64,000 bases of DNA from an uncultured Clostridia bacterium (GCA_947302715.1 CAMYVY010000011.1:1-64000), one strand, 5' to 3'; numbered from the stretch's first letter, positions 1-8,862 are shown. Program-made: numbers and translations. The notes: generated from the letters alone by a model not told the origin.

Positions 1-177
1 AAGACCTGCCTGATGGTAGGCTACGGAAATACCTGGACAAATATGTGCCAGCCATTCTGGGCCATCGCGCTTCTCGGAATTACCGGGCTGAAAGCAAAAG
101 ACATCATGGGCTATTCCACGGCGATCATGCTATGCGGTGGTCTGATTTTCATCATTGCGAGTTTTTTGCCGGTGTGA
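1..177 (+). CDS. C-terminal end of short-chain fatty acid transporter (AtoE-like), truncated by window start
   Basis: Frame 1 reads KTCLMVGYGNTWTNMCQPFWAIALLGITGLKAKDIMGYS...FLPV*, resembling the AtoE-family C-terminus. Confidence 0.75.
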   Translation, partial: KTCLMVGYGNTWTNMCQPFWAIALLGITGLKAKDIMGYSTAIMLCGGLIFIIASFLPV

Positions 178-243
178 CAATTATTAAGTCCCGGCAAGGG
201 CGCACTTATATACGGGGTGGCACCGCATAAGCTAAAGCGTTGT

Positions 244-450
244 TTAGCGTAGAGTGGATTCGATGGATTTTAGTAATAGCCATATTTCCTCCGTTTCATA
301 AGGGTTTGGGATATCCCAACAAGCTATTTTCGATACTTTCTGATGAAGCAGAAATTGGAGAAAATCTTCAAGTGTCCGGACACTGGATATGCTTGCTCTA
401 ATTACTTCTCCCTCTAATACCTTCCATGCAATTTCCTTGGGAAATGGCAA
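244..450 (-). CDS. hypothetical protein (68 aa)
   Basis: ORF only; no recognised family. Confidence 0.35.
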   Translation of the reverse strand: MPFPKEIAWKVLEGEVIRASISSVRTLEDFLQFLLHQKVSKIACWDIPNPYETEEIWLLLKSIESTLR

Positions 451-535
451 GTTTCTTCACAAATAATTACGCTGTTTTGGTAAACTATTAATATCTTTTT
501 TCAAAAGGAGATGTTGGTATCATAACTCTAAGGGG

Positions 536-1060
536 CTAACCTTTATGAGTAAGCGTAAAGAGTGTGCTCAATTCTTTTCCGCTTTCAGTCATACCTCGTT
601 TAATCCATTCGATGAGCCATCCATATATCCCATAAGCCCAGAAAGATTTCATATATGCTTCTAGGTTCTGCATTTCAGGCGTAATCTGACTCGTACTTAG
701 AATTGTATCCATCATAATAGAGGATAATCCAGAAGTATAGAGCGTAGAGTAGAAGTCTCTATGTTCTCGATAAAAGTCAAATAAAGATGGGAAAAGGGTT
801 TCCGGAGCTGACTCTGGATTTGATTCATACAGTTTTCCCCATTCTTTTATCAGTCGATCAGACTCTTCTTTTAGAATATCTTCTTTGTTTTGATAGTTAC
901 GATAGAATGAAACGCGCCCAATTCCGGCTCTATTTGTGAGTTCGCTGACAGATATATCGGAAAAGGGTTTTTCTTTAAGAAGATCAAGAAGGGCATTCGT
1001 AATCTGTGTTTTCACATAGGTATTCTTTTGTTCGTTGTTTAAGTTCATGCGATGAAACAA
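536..1060 (-). CDS. TetR/AcrR family transcriptional regulator
   Basis: N-terminal TetR HTH: ITNALLDLLKEKPFSDISVSELTNRAGIGRVSFYRNYQNKEDIL. Confidence 0.9.
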   Translation of the reverse strand: MFHRMNLNNEQKNTYVKTQITNALLDLLKEKPFSDISVSELTNRAGIGRVSFYRNYQNKEDILKEESDRLIKEWGKLYESNPESAPETLFPSLFDFYREHRDFYSTLYTSGLSSIMMDTILSTSQITPEMQNLEAYMKSFWAYGIYGWLIEWIKRGMTESGKELSTLFTLTHKG

Positions 1061-1084
1061 ACCTCCCTGAAATGTATCATTTTT

Positions 1085-1132
1085 GATGAAACACTTGTAC
1101 CACTGATGATGTGATGATACACTTGTTTCATC
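1085..1132. promoter_or_regulatory. candidate TetR operator region between divergent genes
   Basis: Inverted arms GATGAAACA (1085-1093) and TGTTTCATC (1124-1132), with ACACTTGT repeated directly between them. Confidence 0.5.
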
Positions 1133-1152
1133 GATGTGTCAAGGAGGTCGTT

Positions 1153-2106
1153 GTGAAAAAAGCTATGAAAGTCATTGGTATGATTGTGTTAGTAATAGTA
1201 GCTTTGGCAGCTGTTCTTTTAGCCAAAGGTTTTATAGAGTCAAAAAAACCTTCCATCAAGGATGATTACTATAGAGACTTTTCGTCTTCCGCATCACTTG
1301 AGCAGAAGTACTCACAGCTTGGTGAATATGAGGTTTCCTCTTTTGATGATCCGTCAGATAATGAGGCAATTAAAAAGGTCAGATGCTGGTATCCTGAAGA
1401 GCTTGCAAACAACAATAGCAAGTATCCTGTAGTTGTAGTTGTCAATGCCAGTGGAACACCTGCAGTTAAGTATGAGCCTTGGTTTAAGAGACTTGCATCT
1501 TGGGGGTTCATAGTTGTTGGAAACGAAGATCCTCAGGCAGGGACAGGTGAAACAACATCCACCATGCTTGATTATCTTTTGAACTTACCACAAGATCATA
1601 TTCTTGACGGAAGATTAGACAAGGACAACATTGGAATTGTGGGATTCTCACAGGGTGGTGCTGGAGCGTTGGCGGCAGTAACTATGTATGATAATGGAGA
1701 AGTATATAAAACGATCTTCACTGGAAGTGCCGCCTATCCATTCCTTGCAGGGAATATGGGATGGAAATATGATGTGTCAATGATAAAGATTCCGTATTTC
1801 ATGGCGGCAGGAACAGGTGAAACAGATGATAAGGGTGTGCCTGATATCACCAAGGAATATGCAGGAGTAGCACCGCTTGCTTCATTGGTTGAAAATTATG
1901 AGGCCATTAGTGATAACGTTTTTAAGGTGCGTGCCAGAGCAACCGGAGCAGAACATGAAGACATGCTTGCTCGTAGCGATGGATACATGACTGCGTGGTT
2001 GTTGTACCAACTAAAAGGTGATACGGAGGCTGCCTCAGTATTCGTTGGTGAGGACGCAGAAATTCTTCATAACAATAACTGGCAGGATGTGGAGAAAAAC
2101 AAATGA
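1153..2106 (+). CDS. alpha/beta hydrolase (dienelactone hydrolase/chlorophyllase-like), membrane-anchored
   Basis: N-terminal TM segment; nucleophile elbow GFSQGG; AGGAGGT RBS before in-frame GTG at 1153. Confidence 0.8.
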   Translation: MKKAMKVIGMIVLVIVALAAVLLAKGFIESKKPSIKDDYYRDFSSSASLEQKYSQLGEYEVSSFDDPSDNEAIKKVRCWYPEELANNNSKYPVVVVVNASGTPAVKYEPWFKRLASWGFIVVGNEDPQAGTGETTSTMLDYLLNLPQDHILDGRLDKDNIGIVGFSQGGAGALAAVTMYDNGEVYKTIFTGSAAYPFLAGNMGWKYDVSMIKIPYFMAAGTGETDDKGVPDITKEYAGVAPLASLVENYEAISDNVFKVRARATGAEHEDMLARSDGYMTAWLLYQLKGDTEAASVFVGEDAEILHNNNWQDVEKNK

Positions 2107-2230
2107 GCGGCGACAGAGCTCGCCAAGTACCTTTCTTTTCGCCAAAAACTTTAAGTATGAATTAACTATATCTTTAACTCCGCTTTAGGAGACCTCCGTA
2201 TAATTCAAACCAAGAAAGGAGGTAAAGCTT

Positions 2231-2905
2231 ATGAGAAAATTAGTTATTGCAATGATGGTCGGGCTTATGGCGCTGACTTCAATGGTTCTTCCGGTCTTTG
2301 CCGAAGAACAAACAGACGCGGCGAGTGGCGCCGCAGAGCAGAGCACATCTCAGACCGAGCAAGGTAAAGAGAAGCGTGCACCCAAGCAAGAAGTCGCAGA
2401 GCCCGAAAACGCCATCGGAAAAGATGCCGCAAAGGCAAAAGTCCTGGCTGACGCCGGACTCACTTCCGATCAAACCGGAAAGGTTAGATCTAGAGTAACT
2501 ACCTTGGAAGATGGCACGGTTATCTACAAAGTGAAGTTTACCTACGAAAACCAAAAGTATTCTTACAAGATTAACGCCACAAGCGGCGAAATATTGGACA
2601 AGAGTACCAAGGCCGTAACAGAGACCACATCTGACGGAACTACAAAAACCAAGCGCGCGCGTAAGGGCTCAGGAAAGACTGAAGTCGCAGAGCCCGAGAA
2701 TGCCATCGGAAAAGATGCAGCAAAGGCAAAAGCCTTGGCTGACGCCGGACTCGCTTCCGATCAAACCGGAAAGGTTAGATCTAGAGTAACTACCTTGGAA
2801 TATGGCACGGTTATCTACAAAGTGAAGTTCACCTACGAAAACCAAAAGTACACTTACCAGATTAACGCCACAACAGGCGCAGTAATCGACAAAGTAGTGG
2901 AATAG
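2231..2905 (+). CDS. secreted PepSY-domain-like protein with tandemly duplicated domain
   Basis: Signal peptide; two near-identical copies of EVAEPENAIGKDAAKAK.LADAGL.SDQTGKVRSRVTTLE.GTVIYKVKFTYENQKY. Confidence 0.8.
   Translation: MRKLVIAMMVGLMALTSMVLPVFAEEQTDAASGAAEQSTSQTEQGKEKRAPKQEVAEPENAIGKDAAKAKVLADAGLTSDQTGKVRSRVTTLEDGTVIYKVKFTYENQKYSYKINATSGEILDKSTKAVTETTSDGTTKTKRARKGSGKTEVAEPENAIGKDAAKAKALADAGLASDQTGKVRSRVTTLEYGTVIYKVKFTYENQKYTYQINATTGAVIDKVVE
2390..2874 (+). repeat. two ~194-bp near-identical direct repeats (2390-2583 and 2681-2874), 291-bp offset
   Basis: Direct comparison of the nucleotide sequence. Confidence 0.9.
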
Positions 2906-2920
2906 CAAAACAAGCTATAG

Positions 2921-2947
2921 CAGCCGACCTGAAGGTCGGCTGTTTTT
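2921..2947 (+). terminator. Rho-independent terminator
   Basis: CAGCCGACCT-GAA-GGTCGGCTG followed by TTTTT. Confidence 0.85.
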
Positions 2948-3036
2948 ATCAACAAAGTTTTAATTTAATCATTTGGAAGAAAATGATTAAATTGAACAGT
3001 GTTTAATCTTGTTAAATGCAGTAAGTAATTGAAAAG

Positions 3037-3078
3037 CCATGATAGGACATTGACAAAATCCTATCATGGAAGTATGAT
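3037..3078 (+). promoter_or_regulatory. promoter with overlapping 11-bp inverted-repeat operator for the TA-like operon
   Basis: CCATGATAGGA (3037-3047) and TCCTATCATGG (3059-3069) around TTGACA (3050-3055), 17-nt spacer, TATGAT (3073-3078). Confidence 0.8.
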
Positions 3079-3123
3079 GATATTAGCATATGATCGACAT
3101 GTCATGAAAGGGGATGTAATTGT

Positions 3124-3501
3124 TTGAACGTAACTAGAGATGACGTTAGAGACTATTTAAGAGAAATGAAAAAGTCTGTACGTGATGGGCGATATCAGAT
3201 ATCTCCTAGAACAAAGAATCAGAGTTTATATATTGATTATGTTTTTTCAGAAGAACGATGTAAGGAAATCTTATTGGATCTAGAAGTTGATGACTTTTCT
3301 GATGCGTTAAAGAATGATCATCCACAATACCCAGAAGAGATTCTTTATATATTTGGCAAGGAAGTATCGTTATTACCTAAACAGGGCGGTAACGAAGAAA
3401 CGGTGGCATTATATATTAAGTTTAATAAGCTTACTAACCTTTATGTAATTGTAATATCCTTCCACAAACAAGATTATCCACTGAAATATAAGTTTAAATG
3501 A
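3124..3501 (+). CDS. putative MqsR-like toxin (RelE/MqsR fold suspected)
   Basis: ~125-aa ORF directly upstream of an MqsA/Panacea-like antitoxin; MqsR-like layout (SDALKND..PEEILYIFGKEV...VALYIKF...LYVIVISFHK). Confidence 0.5.
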   Translation: MNVTRDDVRDYLREMKKSVRDGRYQISPRTKNQSLYIDYVFSEERCKEILLDLEVDDFSDALKNDHPQYPEEILYIFGKEVSLLPKQGGNEETVALYIKFNKLTNLYVIVISFHKQDYPLKYKFK

Positions 3502-3544
3502 TAATAAAAATAGGAGAAAAGTAGAGGAATCGGAGGACGATGGC

Positions 3545-4549
3545 ATGACGAACGAGAGAATACAGTTTTGTACAGAATGCAGAAAAGAAACTGGATATAC
3601 AATTAGAAGAGGACAGTGTACGCATTGCTTTAAAGGGCAGGAATATACTTTTGATGTAATAAAGGCAGTATGCGATGAATGCGGTGAGGAAGTTAATTTA
3701 CCGGGCCTAATGGATTATAATGCCAAGCTAATTGATCAACAGTACAGAGAATTAAATAGCCTTGTTTCAGTCGAGGACATCAATACGTTAATGGATGTTT
3801 ATAACATAGGTAAAGCCCCGTTATCATTGGCATTAGGATTTGGAGAAATAACTATTACCAGATATCTGCAGGGACAGTATCCATCGGTGGAATACTCTAA
3901 TATCATTCGAAAGGCATTATCGAGCGTTGATTTTATGATGAAGCATCTAGAGGATAATAAAGAAAAAGTAGGTGAAGTTGCATTCAAAAAGGCATGGAAT
4001 GCAGCAATGAAGATGAAAGAACTTGCGACTTCTGTATCAGAGAAGATGCTTATTACGATTTCGTATATTTTTGAGAATACAGGAGAAATTACTCCACTAG
4101 CGTTGCAAAAGATTCTTTACTATATACAGGGAATTTATATGGTTAATTATGGCAAACCTTTGTTTGGTGAAGATTGTCAGGCCTGGGCACATGGCCCTGT
4201 ATATGAAAAAGTGTATGATATGTTTAAATGCTTCAGGTATGATCCAATTGAGGATAAACGATTTGTGATTTTCAGAGATAAATTCCAGATGCTTACAAAT
4301 GAAGAGAAGAATGTAATAGATATGGTTCTTAATACATTTGGAGTATATAGTGGTAAAACATTGGAAAAGATTACGCATCAAGAAGCACCTTGGGTTGAGG
4401 CTTATGATGGCGATAATGTCTATGGATATACAAATGAACCCATTACAAAGGACGCAATCAAAGATTATTTTATGAATATATCCCGGGACTATGATCTCAA
4501 AACTGAAGAAGGATTAAATAAATATATTAAGAGACAATTAAAGTCTTAG
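3545..4549 (+). CDS. MqsA-like zinc finger + HTH + Panacea/SocA-domain antitoxin-like protein
   Basis: CTEC..CTHC..CDEC cysteines; HTH APLSLALGFGEITITRYLQGQYPS; Panacea-like ITPLALQKILYYIQGIYMVNYGKPLFGEDCQAWAHGPVYEKVY. Confidence 0.8.
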   Translation: MTNERIQFCTECRKETGYTIRRGQCTHCFKGQEYTFDVIKAVCDECGEEVNLPGLMDYNAKLIDQQYRELNSLVSVEDINTLMDVYNIGKAPLSLALGFGEITITRYLQGQYPSVEYSNIIRKALSSVDFMMKHLEDNKEKVGEVAFKKAWNAAMKMKELATSVSEKMLITISYIFENTGEITPLALQKILYYIQGIYMVNYGKPLFGEDCQAWAHGPVYEKVYDMFKCFRYDPIEDKRFVIFRDKFQMLTNEEKNVIDMVLNTFGVYSGKTLEKITHQEAPWVEAYDGDNVYGYTNEPITKDAIKDYFMNISRDYDLKTEEGLNKYIKRQLKS

Positions 4550-4654
4550 AATAAAGGAGTTTGTAACAAAAAAAGCCAGAGCATGGGCTCGGGCAGTTTT
4601 CTTGTTGAAGGAGCCGATATTTGCAAGGAGATTATGTAAAGGAGGTACAATACT

Positions 4655-4780
4655 ATGGCGGTACATCACGGCGGAAAAGTGGGGAAGGCTGGTAAAACGC
4701 TTGCCTCGAAGGCATCTTCAAAACCAGCAAAGAGCAAAGCCGGAAAAACTTTAGCCAATCATAAAGCTAAGTGTCATTGA
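4655..4780 (+). CDS. small highly basic Lys/Ala/Ser-rich protein (41 aa)
   Basis: MAVHHGGKVGKAGKTLASKASSKPAKSKAGKTLANHKAKCH* with AAAGGAGGT RBS; below the supplied ORF cut-off. Confidence 0.7.
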   Translation: MAVHHGGKVGKAGKTLASKASSKPAKSKAGKTLANHKAKCH

Positions 4781-4857
4781 TAGTGACAAAGACCTGGGCA
4801 TGTCTATAAAGTGCCCTATATTATTTATATGATTAATAGAATATGTAGAATATGTTG

Positions 4858-5121
4858 TTAGTTTTCAAACGTCACAGAAATATTTGGCTTTCTTCTTACG
4901 CAGTCATGATTCTTGATAGTAGGCGGTACGCTTCGTTTCACCTCCCTTGATACGGTTGAAGGATGTTTGTAAATGAGGGAGGCAAATTGTTTAAATGTCT
5001 TTCCGTCGTACAAGCCTTGTTCGATTGCAACCCTATCTGCAAACAGCAAATGATAATGATGCTTTGTAATCTTGCTTTTCATGAATGGGCTCCTTTCATG
5101 AAACCAGATGACATTCATCAT
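4858..5121 (-). mobile_element. IS30-family transposase N-terminal remnant
   Basis: HHYHLLFADRVAIEQGLYDGKTFKQFASLIYKHPSTVSREVKR matches the IS30 HTH; open frame ends after ~87 aa. Confidence 0.75.
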
Positions 5122-5343
5122 TTTACACTGTGTAAGACTAAATGCGAGTCAGATGGAATATTTTTACAAATGCATTGCATTTAACTTTTTATTCAATGCC
5201 GTTCTTAGGCCGGAAAAACCATTGAAATTCCAACAGGAGCAGCTAATGCTCCTTTTTTTGCCCTTTTTTGTTAATGGGAAAAATTTCCTCTCTACAAACA
5301 CTTGTTCGCACTTTATAATGTGTCTACAGATGGATTGGAGGTT

Positions 5344-5475
5344 ATGATTTTGAAGGCTGTTAGGAAGACAGTAGACATGATTGCAGTCTTTAGGGCAGGC
5401 GAAATTCCGGAGCCAATAAGGTTCAGGTTCCGAGACAGAATGGGAAAGGAGACGGTAATTAAAGTGGGTGAATCA
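5344..5475 (+). pseudogene. N-terminal fragment of a small conserved protein common in Clostridial mobile elements
   Basis: VDMIAVFRAGEIPEPIRFRFRDRMGKETVIKVGE then loss of family-like sequence. Confidence 0.4.
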
Positions 5476-5477
5476 TT

Positions 5478-5672
5478 GAGAGTTGCCAGAGTTTTAGCAT
5501 TTTCCATCATTTCTTTTTTCAGCTTTTTATGATGAGGGACTTCATCATAGCCCATGGCTTCTAGCTGATTCCTGTCTGTCTCGTGGATGAGGATTTCTGT
5601 TTCGTGGCATCGGAGGAATTTCTCCGGGTCTTTAGATTTCTTATATTGAGTGTAGATGGTTTGAGTAGCCAT
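5478..5672 (-). pseudogene. relaxase/mobilisation-protein fragment
   Basis: QYKKSKDPEKFLRCHETEILIHETDRNQLEAMGYDEVPHHKKLKKEM resembles the C-terminal helical part of MobA/VirD2-type relaxases. Confidence 0.4.
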
Positions 5673-5691
5673 ATAAAGAAAAACTACTGGA

Positions 5692-6342
5692 TTAAGAAGA
5701 AAGAATTACAAAATTATTCTTGTGATACTTAATGAGCCCGTCCTTTTGCATTTTGCCAAGCTCCTTAGATAGCGCGGTGCGTTCCACATTCAGATAATCT
5801 GCAAGCTGCTGACGGTCGAAGGGAATATCAAAACTTGTCTTTTGTTTCTGCAAAGAAACGCTGTTTAGATATGAGAGAACTCTTCCCCTGATGGACTTAG
5901 GAGCCGTATGAAATCCTCTACCGGAAAGGTGGAGGTTTTTTCTTGCTGAGATGGTAAGGAGGTTACTTATCAATTTGCTTGCCCAAGAGACTTTTTCACT
6001 TCGCACAGCATCCAGATTAAGAAGCAGTATGAGGGAGTCTTCATTGGCTACTGCATCTACGAGCATCACTTCGTCTTTTAGGAGAGCGTATGTCTCTGCA
6101 AAGAATTCATTTTTACCGATTAGGCTTAATATGGTGCGGTTTCCCCACATATCATTGCTTTCAATTGTGACGCTGCCGGATAGGACAACGCCCATAACGG
6201 AAGTAGTGCTTCCGGCATGAAATATGGTTTGATCTTTTTTGTATTGTTTCTCTTTTGCTTTGAGTTCTGATAGGCAGGACACTATCTCTTTATCAGACAT
6301 TCCCATAAACAGGGTTAAATCTCTATAATTTTTGCTCATCAT
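5692..6342 (-). CDS. Crp/Fnr family transcriptional regulator
   Basis: cNMP-binding-like N-terminus and winged HTH FDRQQLADYLNVERTALSKELGKMQKDGLI; likely start at MSKNYRD rather than at 6381. Confidence 0.85.
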   Translation of the reverse strand: MMSKNYRDLTLFMGMSDKEIVSCLSELKAKEKQYKKDQTIFHAGSTTSVMGVVLSGSVTIESNDMWGNRTILSLIGKNEFFAETYALLKDEVMLVDAVANEDSLILLLNLDAVRSEKVSWASKLISNLLTISARKNLHLSGRGFHTAPKSIRGRVLSYLNSVSLQKQKTSFDIPFDRQQLADYLNVERTALSKELGKMQKDGLIKYHKNNFVILSS

Positions 6343-6367
6343 AAATTCTCCGAAAAAATCAAATTTC

Positions 6368-6381
6368 GTGGTTATAACCAC
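6368..6381. promoter_or_regulatory. perfect 14-bp palindrome between Crp/Fnr gene and ferredoxin gene
   Basis: GTGGTTATAACCAC. Confidence 0.65.
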
Positions 6382-6438
6382 ATATATTCTTTTGATACTT
6401 TACTATACTTGGGATGTAAAAACAAGGAGGGCGCATCA

Positions 6439-7194
6439 ATGATAAGACAGATTATCCATATAGATGAGGAAAAATGTAATGGTTGTGGGATTTGTGCAAC
6501 GGCTTGCCATGAGGGAGCGATAGATATCGTGGATGGTAAGGCAAAACTTATGAGAGAAAGCTTTTGTGACGGCCTAGGAGATTGCCTGCCGAATTGCCCG
6601 GCAGGGGCTATCACTTTTGAAGAAAGAGAAGCACCGGCATATGATGAACAGGCCGTAAAGGAAGCACATAATAAAAGAACGGAGGGAAAAAACATGACGG
6701 AACATGAAAAACATATGCAGGAAGAAATGATGCATCACGCAGAAGGACATGGGTGCCCCGGCTCCAGGTTTATGCAGTTTGAGGATGACGAAGAGACCGA
6801 TACAGCAAGCGCCGTGAATCGTTCTCTACCGTCCAGGCTTCGCCAGTGGCCGGTACAGATAAAGCTCCTTCCTACACAGGCGCCTTTCTATGATGGAGCA
6901 AAGCTTCTGATCGCTGCAGACTGTACAGCCTACGCTTATGCCAATATGCATGAGGAGTTTATGAAGGGAAAGGTCACATTGATCGGATGCCCGAAGCTTG
7001 ACGACATTGACTACTCAGAAAAGCTGACAGAAATTATCAGAAACAATGATATTAAAGAAGTTACGATTGTGAGGATGGAAGTGCCATGTTGCGGAGGACT
7101 GCAGGCCATGGCGGAAAATGCATTGAAAGCCAGCGGAAAATTTATTCCTTGGCAAGTTGTAACAATATCTCGTGATGGAAGAATAATCGATTAA
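6439..7194 (+). CDS. 4Fe-4S dicluster ferredoxin-type iron-sulfur protein
   Basis: CNGCGICATACHEGAID and CDGLGDCLPNCPAGAI motifs; start MIRQIIHIDEEKC after GGAGG. Confidence 0.85.
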   Translation: MIRQIIHIDEEKCNGCGICATACHEGAIDIVDGKAKLMRESFCDGLGDCLPNCPAGAITFEEREAPAYDEQAVKEAHNKRTEGKNMTEHEKHMQEEMMHHAEGHGCPGSRFMQFEDDEETDTASAVNRSLPSRLRQWPVQIKLLPTQAPFYDGAKLLIAADCTAYAYANMHEEFMKGKVTLIGCPKLDDIDYSEKLTEIIRNNDIKEVTIVRMEVPCCGGLQAMAENALKASGKFIPWQVVTISRDGRIID

Positions 7195-7222
7195 AGAACG
7201 AAAATAATAAAAGCTCTTTCAG

Positions 7223-7251
7223 CACAGTCTATATAGGGACTGTGTTTTTTT
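7223..7251 (+). terminator. Rho-independent terminator
   Basis: CACAGTC...GACTGTG + T7. Confidence 0.8.
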
Positions 7252-7300
7252 GTGCCCTAAAGTGTGGCAGTTTAGGGGCTGAAAGCAATGGTGTGCCATG

Positions 7301-7324
7301 TTATGCCATGGTATAATGGCATAA
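7301..7324. promoter_or_regulatory. palindrome centred on a TATAAT-like -10 upstream of the phosphatase operon
   Basis: TTATGCCAT-ggtata-ATGGCATAA, perfect 9-bp arms. Confidence 0.5.
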
Positions 7325-7372
7325 ACCTAGCAAAACACGGCATATTAACGCATAGAAAGGCATTTAAGAATA

Positions 7373-7843
7373 ATGATAAAAATCCTATTCGTCTGCTGGG
7401 GCAACATTTGCCGATCGCCCATGGCGGAGTATATTTTTAAGGACATTGTAAAAAAGGCAAAACTGGATAATCTCATATATGCGGAGTCTGCAGCAACTTC
7501 AACGGAAGAAATCGGCAATCCTGTATATCCGCCTGCAAGAGATGAATTAAAACATCATGGGATTGACTGCAGTGGACACCATGCGAGGCAGGTGAGAAGT
7601 CGCGATTATTTGGGTTTTGATTATATCATTGCAATGGAGGAAATCCATCGCAGTATTATGCGATCGCGCTTTTTCGGAGGCGCTGACGATAAGATTTCGC
7701 TTTTGATGGATTATTCGTCAAAGCCGGGAATAGAGATTGCGGATCCCTGGTATACCGGTGACTTCGTTACAACTTACAATCAGATTAAAGAAGGCTGCGA
7801 TGGTCTTTTAGAGTATTTGGTAAATGAAAATAAATTGCGATAA
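7373..7843 (+). CDS. low-molecular-weight protein-tyrosine phosphatase
   Basis: P-loop FVCWGNICRSPMAE; C-terminal DPWYTGDF. Confidence 0.92.
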   Translation: MIKILFVCWGNICRSPMAEYIFKDIVKKAKLDNLIYAESAATSTEEIGNPVYPPARDELKHHGIDCSGHHARQVRSRDYLGFDYIIAMEEIHRSIMRSRFFGGADDKISLLMDYSSKPGIEIADPWYTGDFVTTYNQIKEGCDGLLEYLVNENKLR

Positions 7844-8171
7844 CAAAAATAAAAATGAACCACTAACTACGTATGAGCGAATTTATGAAGTGGTGAAGAA
7901 GATCCCGAGGGGAAAGGTGGCAACCTATAAAACCGTAGCATTGGTAGTGGGTGGGTCTAAAATGGCAAGAGTCGTCGGAAATGCACTTCATAAGAATCCC
8001 GACCCAAAGAACATTCCGTGTTATCGCGTTGTTAATTCGCAGGGACGTCTCTCCGACGCATTTGCATTTGGTGGAAGCAGTACTCAGGAAAAACTTCTGA
8101 AAGCAGATGGTATCGAAGTAAAAGATAAGTATGTGGATTTAAATATATACGGATGGGATGGAAAACTATGA
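7824..8171 (+). CDS. MGMT-family (methylated-DNA-protein-cysteine methyltransferase-like) protein
   Basis: IPRGKVATYKTVA...VGNALHKNPDPKNIPCYRVV. Confidence 0.88.
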   Translation: MKINCDNKNKNEPLTTYERIYEVVKKIPRGKVATYKTVALVVGGSKMARVVGNALHKNPDPKNIPCYRVVNSQGRLSDAFAFGGSSTQEKLLKADGIEVKDKYVDLNIYGWDGKL

Positions 8172-8707
8172 AATCATCAGCAAAAGAAGCAGGGAAAGAA
8201 ATACTATCATTGAGCAAGACGGTTGCTCTGGCATGTGCCGCCGGCATTGTAATCAATACTGCTGCAGTTGTTAATGCCAAGATTCCGTCCGGCTCCATGA
8301 TGAATACAATTAAACCGGGAGACCGATTATTTGCAAATAGGCTTGCCTACATAAATGAAGATCCAAATCGTTTTGATGTGATTGTATTTCAAAACCCTGA
8401 TGATGAAAATATAAAATATGTAAAACGCATTATCGGACTCCCAAATGAAACGGTTAATGTTCTTGATGGCAAAGTCTATATCAACGATTCCGATACTCCC
8501 CTTGATGACAGCTTTATTTATGAAGAGATGAAGGGATCGTATGGCCCATTTGCTGTACCTAAAAATGCATACTTCGTTCTTGGTGATAACAGAAATAACT
8601 CCAGGGACTCAAGGGCGTGGAATAATCCCTTTGTTGATAAGGAAAAAATACTTGGTAAGGCAGTTATGGTATACTGGCCACCTGAGCATATAGGTCTTGT
8701 TAGATGA
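8168..8707 (+). CDS. lepB: signal peptidase I
   Basis: IPSGSMMNTIKPGD, VKRIIGLPNE, GDNRNNSRDSR motifs. Confidence 0.93.
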   Translation: MKSSAKEAGKEILSLSKTVALACAAGIVINTAAVVNAKIPSGSMMNTIKPGDRLFANRLAYINEDPNRFDVIVFQNPDDENIKYVKRIIGLPNETVNVLDGKVYINDSDTPLDDSFIYEEMKGSYGPFAVPKNAYFVLGDNRNNSRDSRAWNNPFVDKEKILGKAVMVYWPPEHIGLVR

Positions 8708-8862
8708 TGGCATTGAGCGTAAATCGAGTAAACTTGTGAATCAACACAAAGCACGGCATTTTAAATAATGATATTTGTTATACGACTCATTATATGATAG
8801 AATTGTGATGCATTATCATGTACAAATAGTAGCAAGGCATAAATCAATAATTACCCCTATGT

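Noticed and set aside
1269-1511. Minus-strand ORF antisense to the alpha/beta hydrolase
   Set aside because: Shadow frame of a well-supported coding gene; no RBS or recognisable motif. The same applies to most reverse ORFs in the track (e.g. 9655-10125, 18751-19296, 21593-21889, 31540-32274, 55192-55584).
2279-2908. Paired antisense ORFs at the PepSY-like gene that resemble each other
   Set aside because: Their similarity only reflects the tandem duplication on the + strand.
5108-5347. 79-aa + strand ORF in the IS30 remnant region
   Set aside because: Crosses remnant and noncoding DNA, no motif or RBS.
7824-8171. MGMT-family protein as an inactive alkyltransferase-like (ATL) protein
   Set aside because: Catalytic Cys is present (PCYRVV), so the sequence does not show loss of the acceptor residue.
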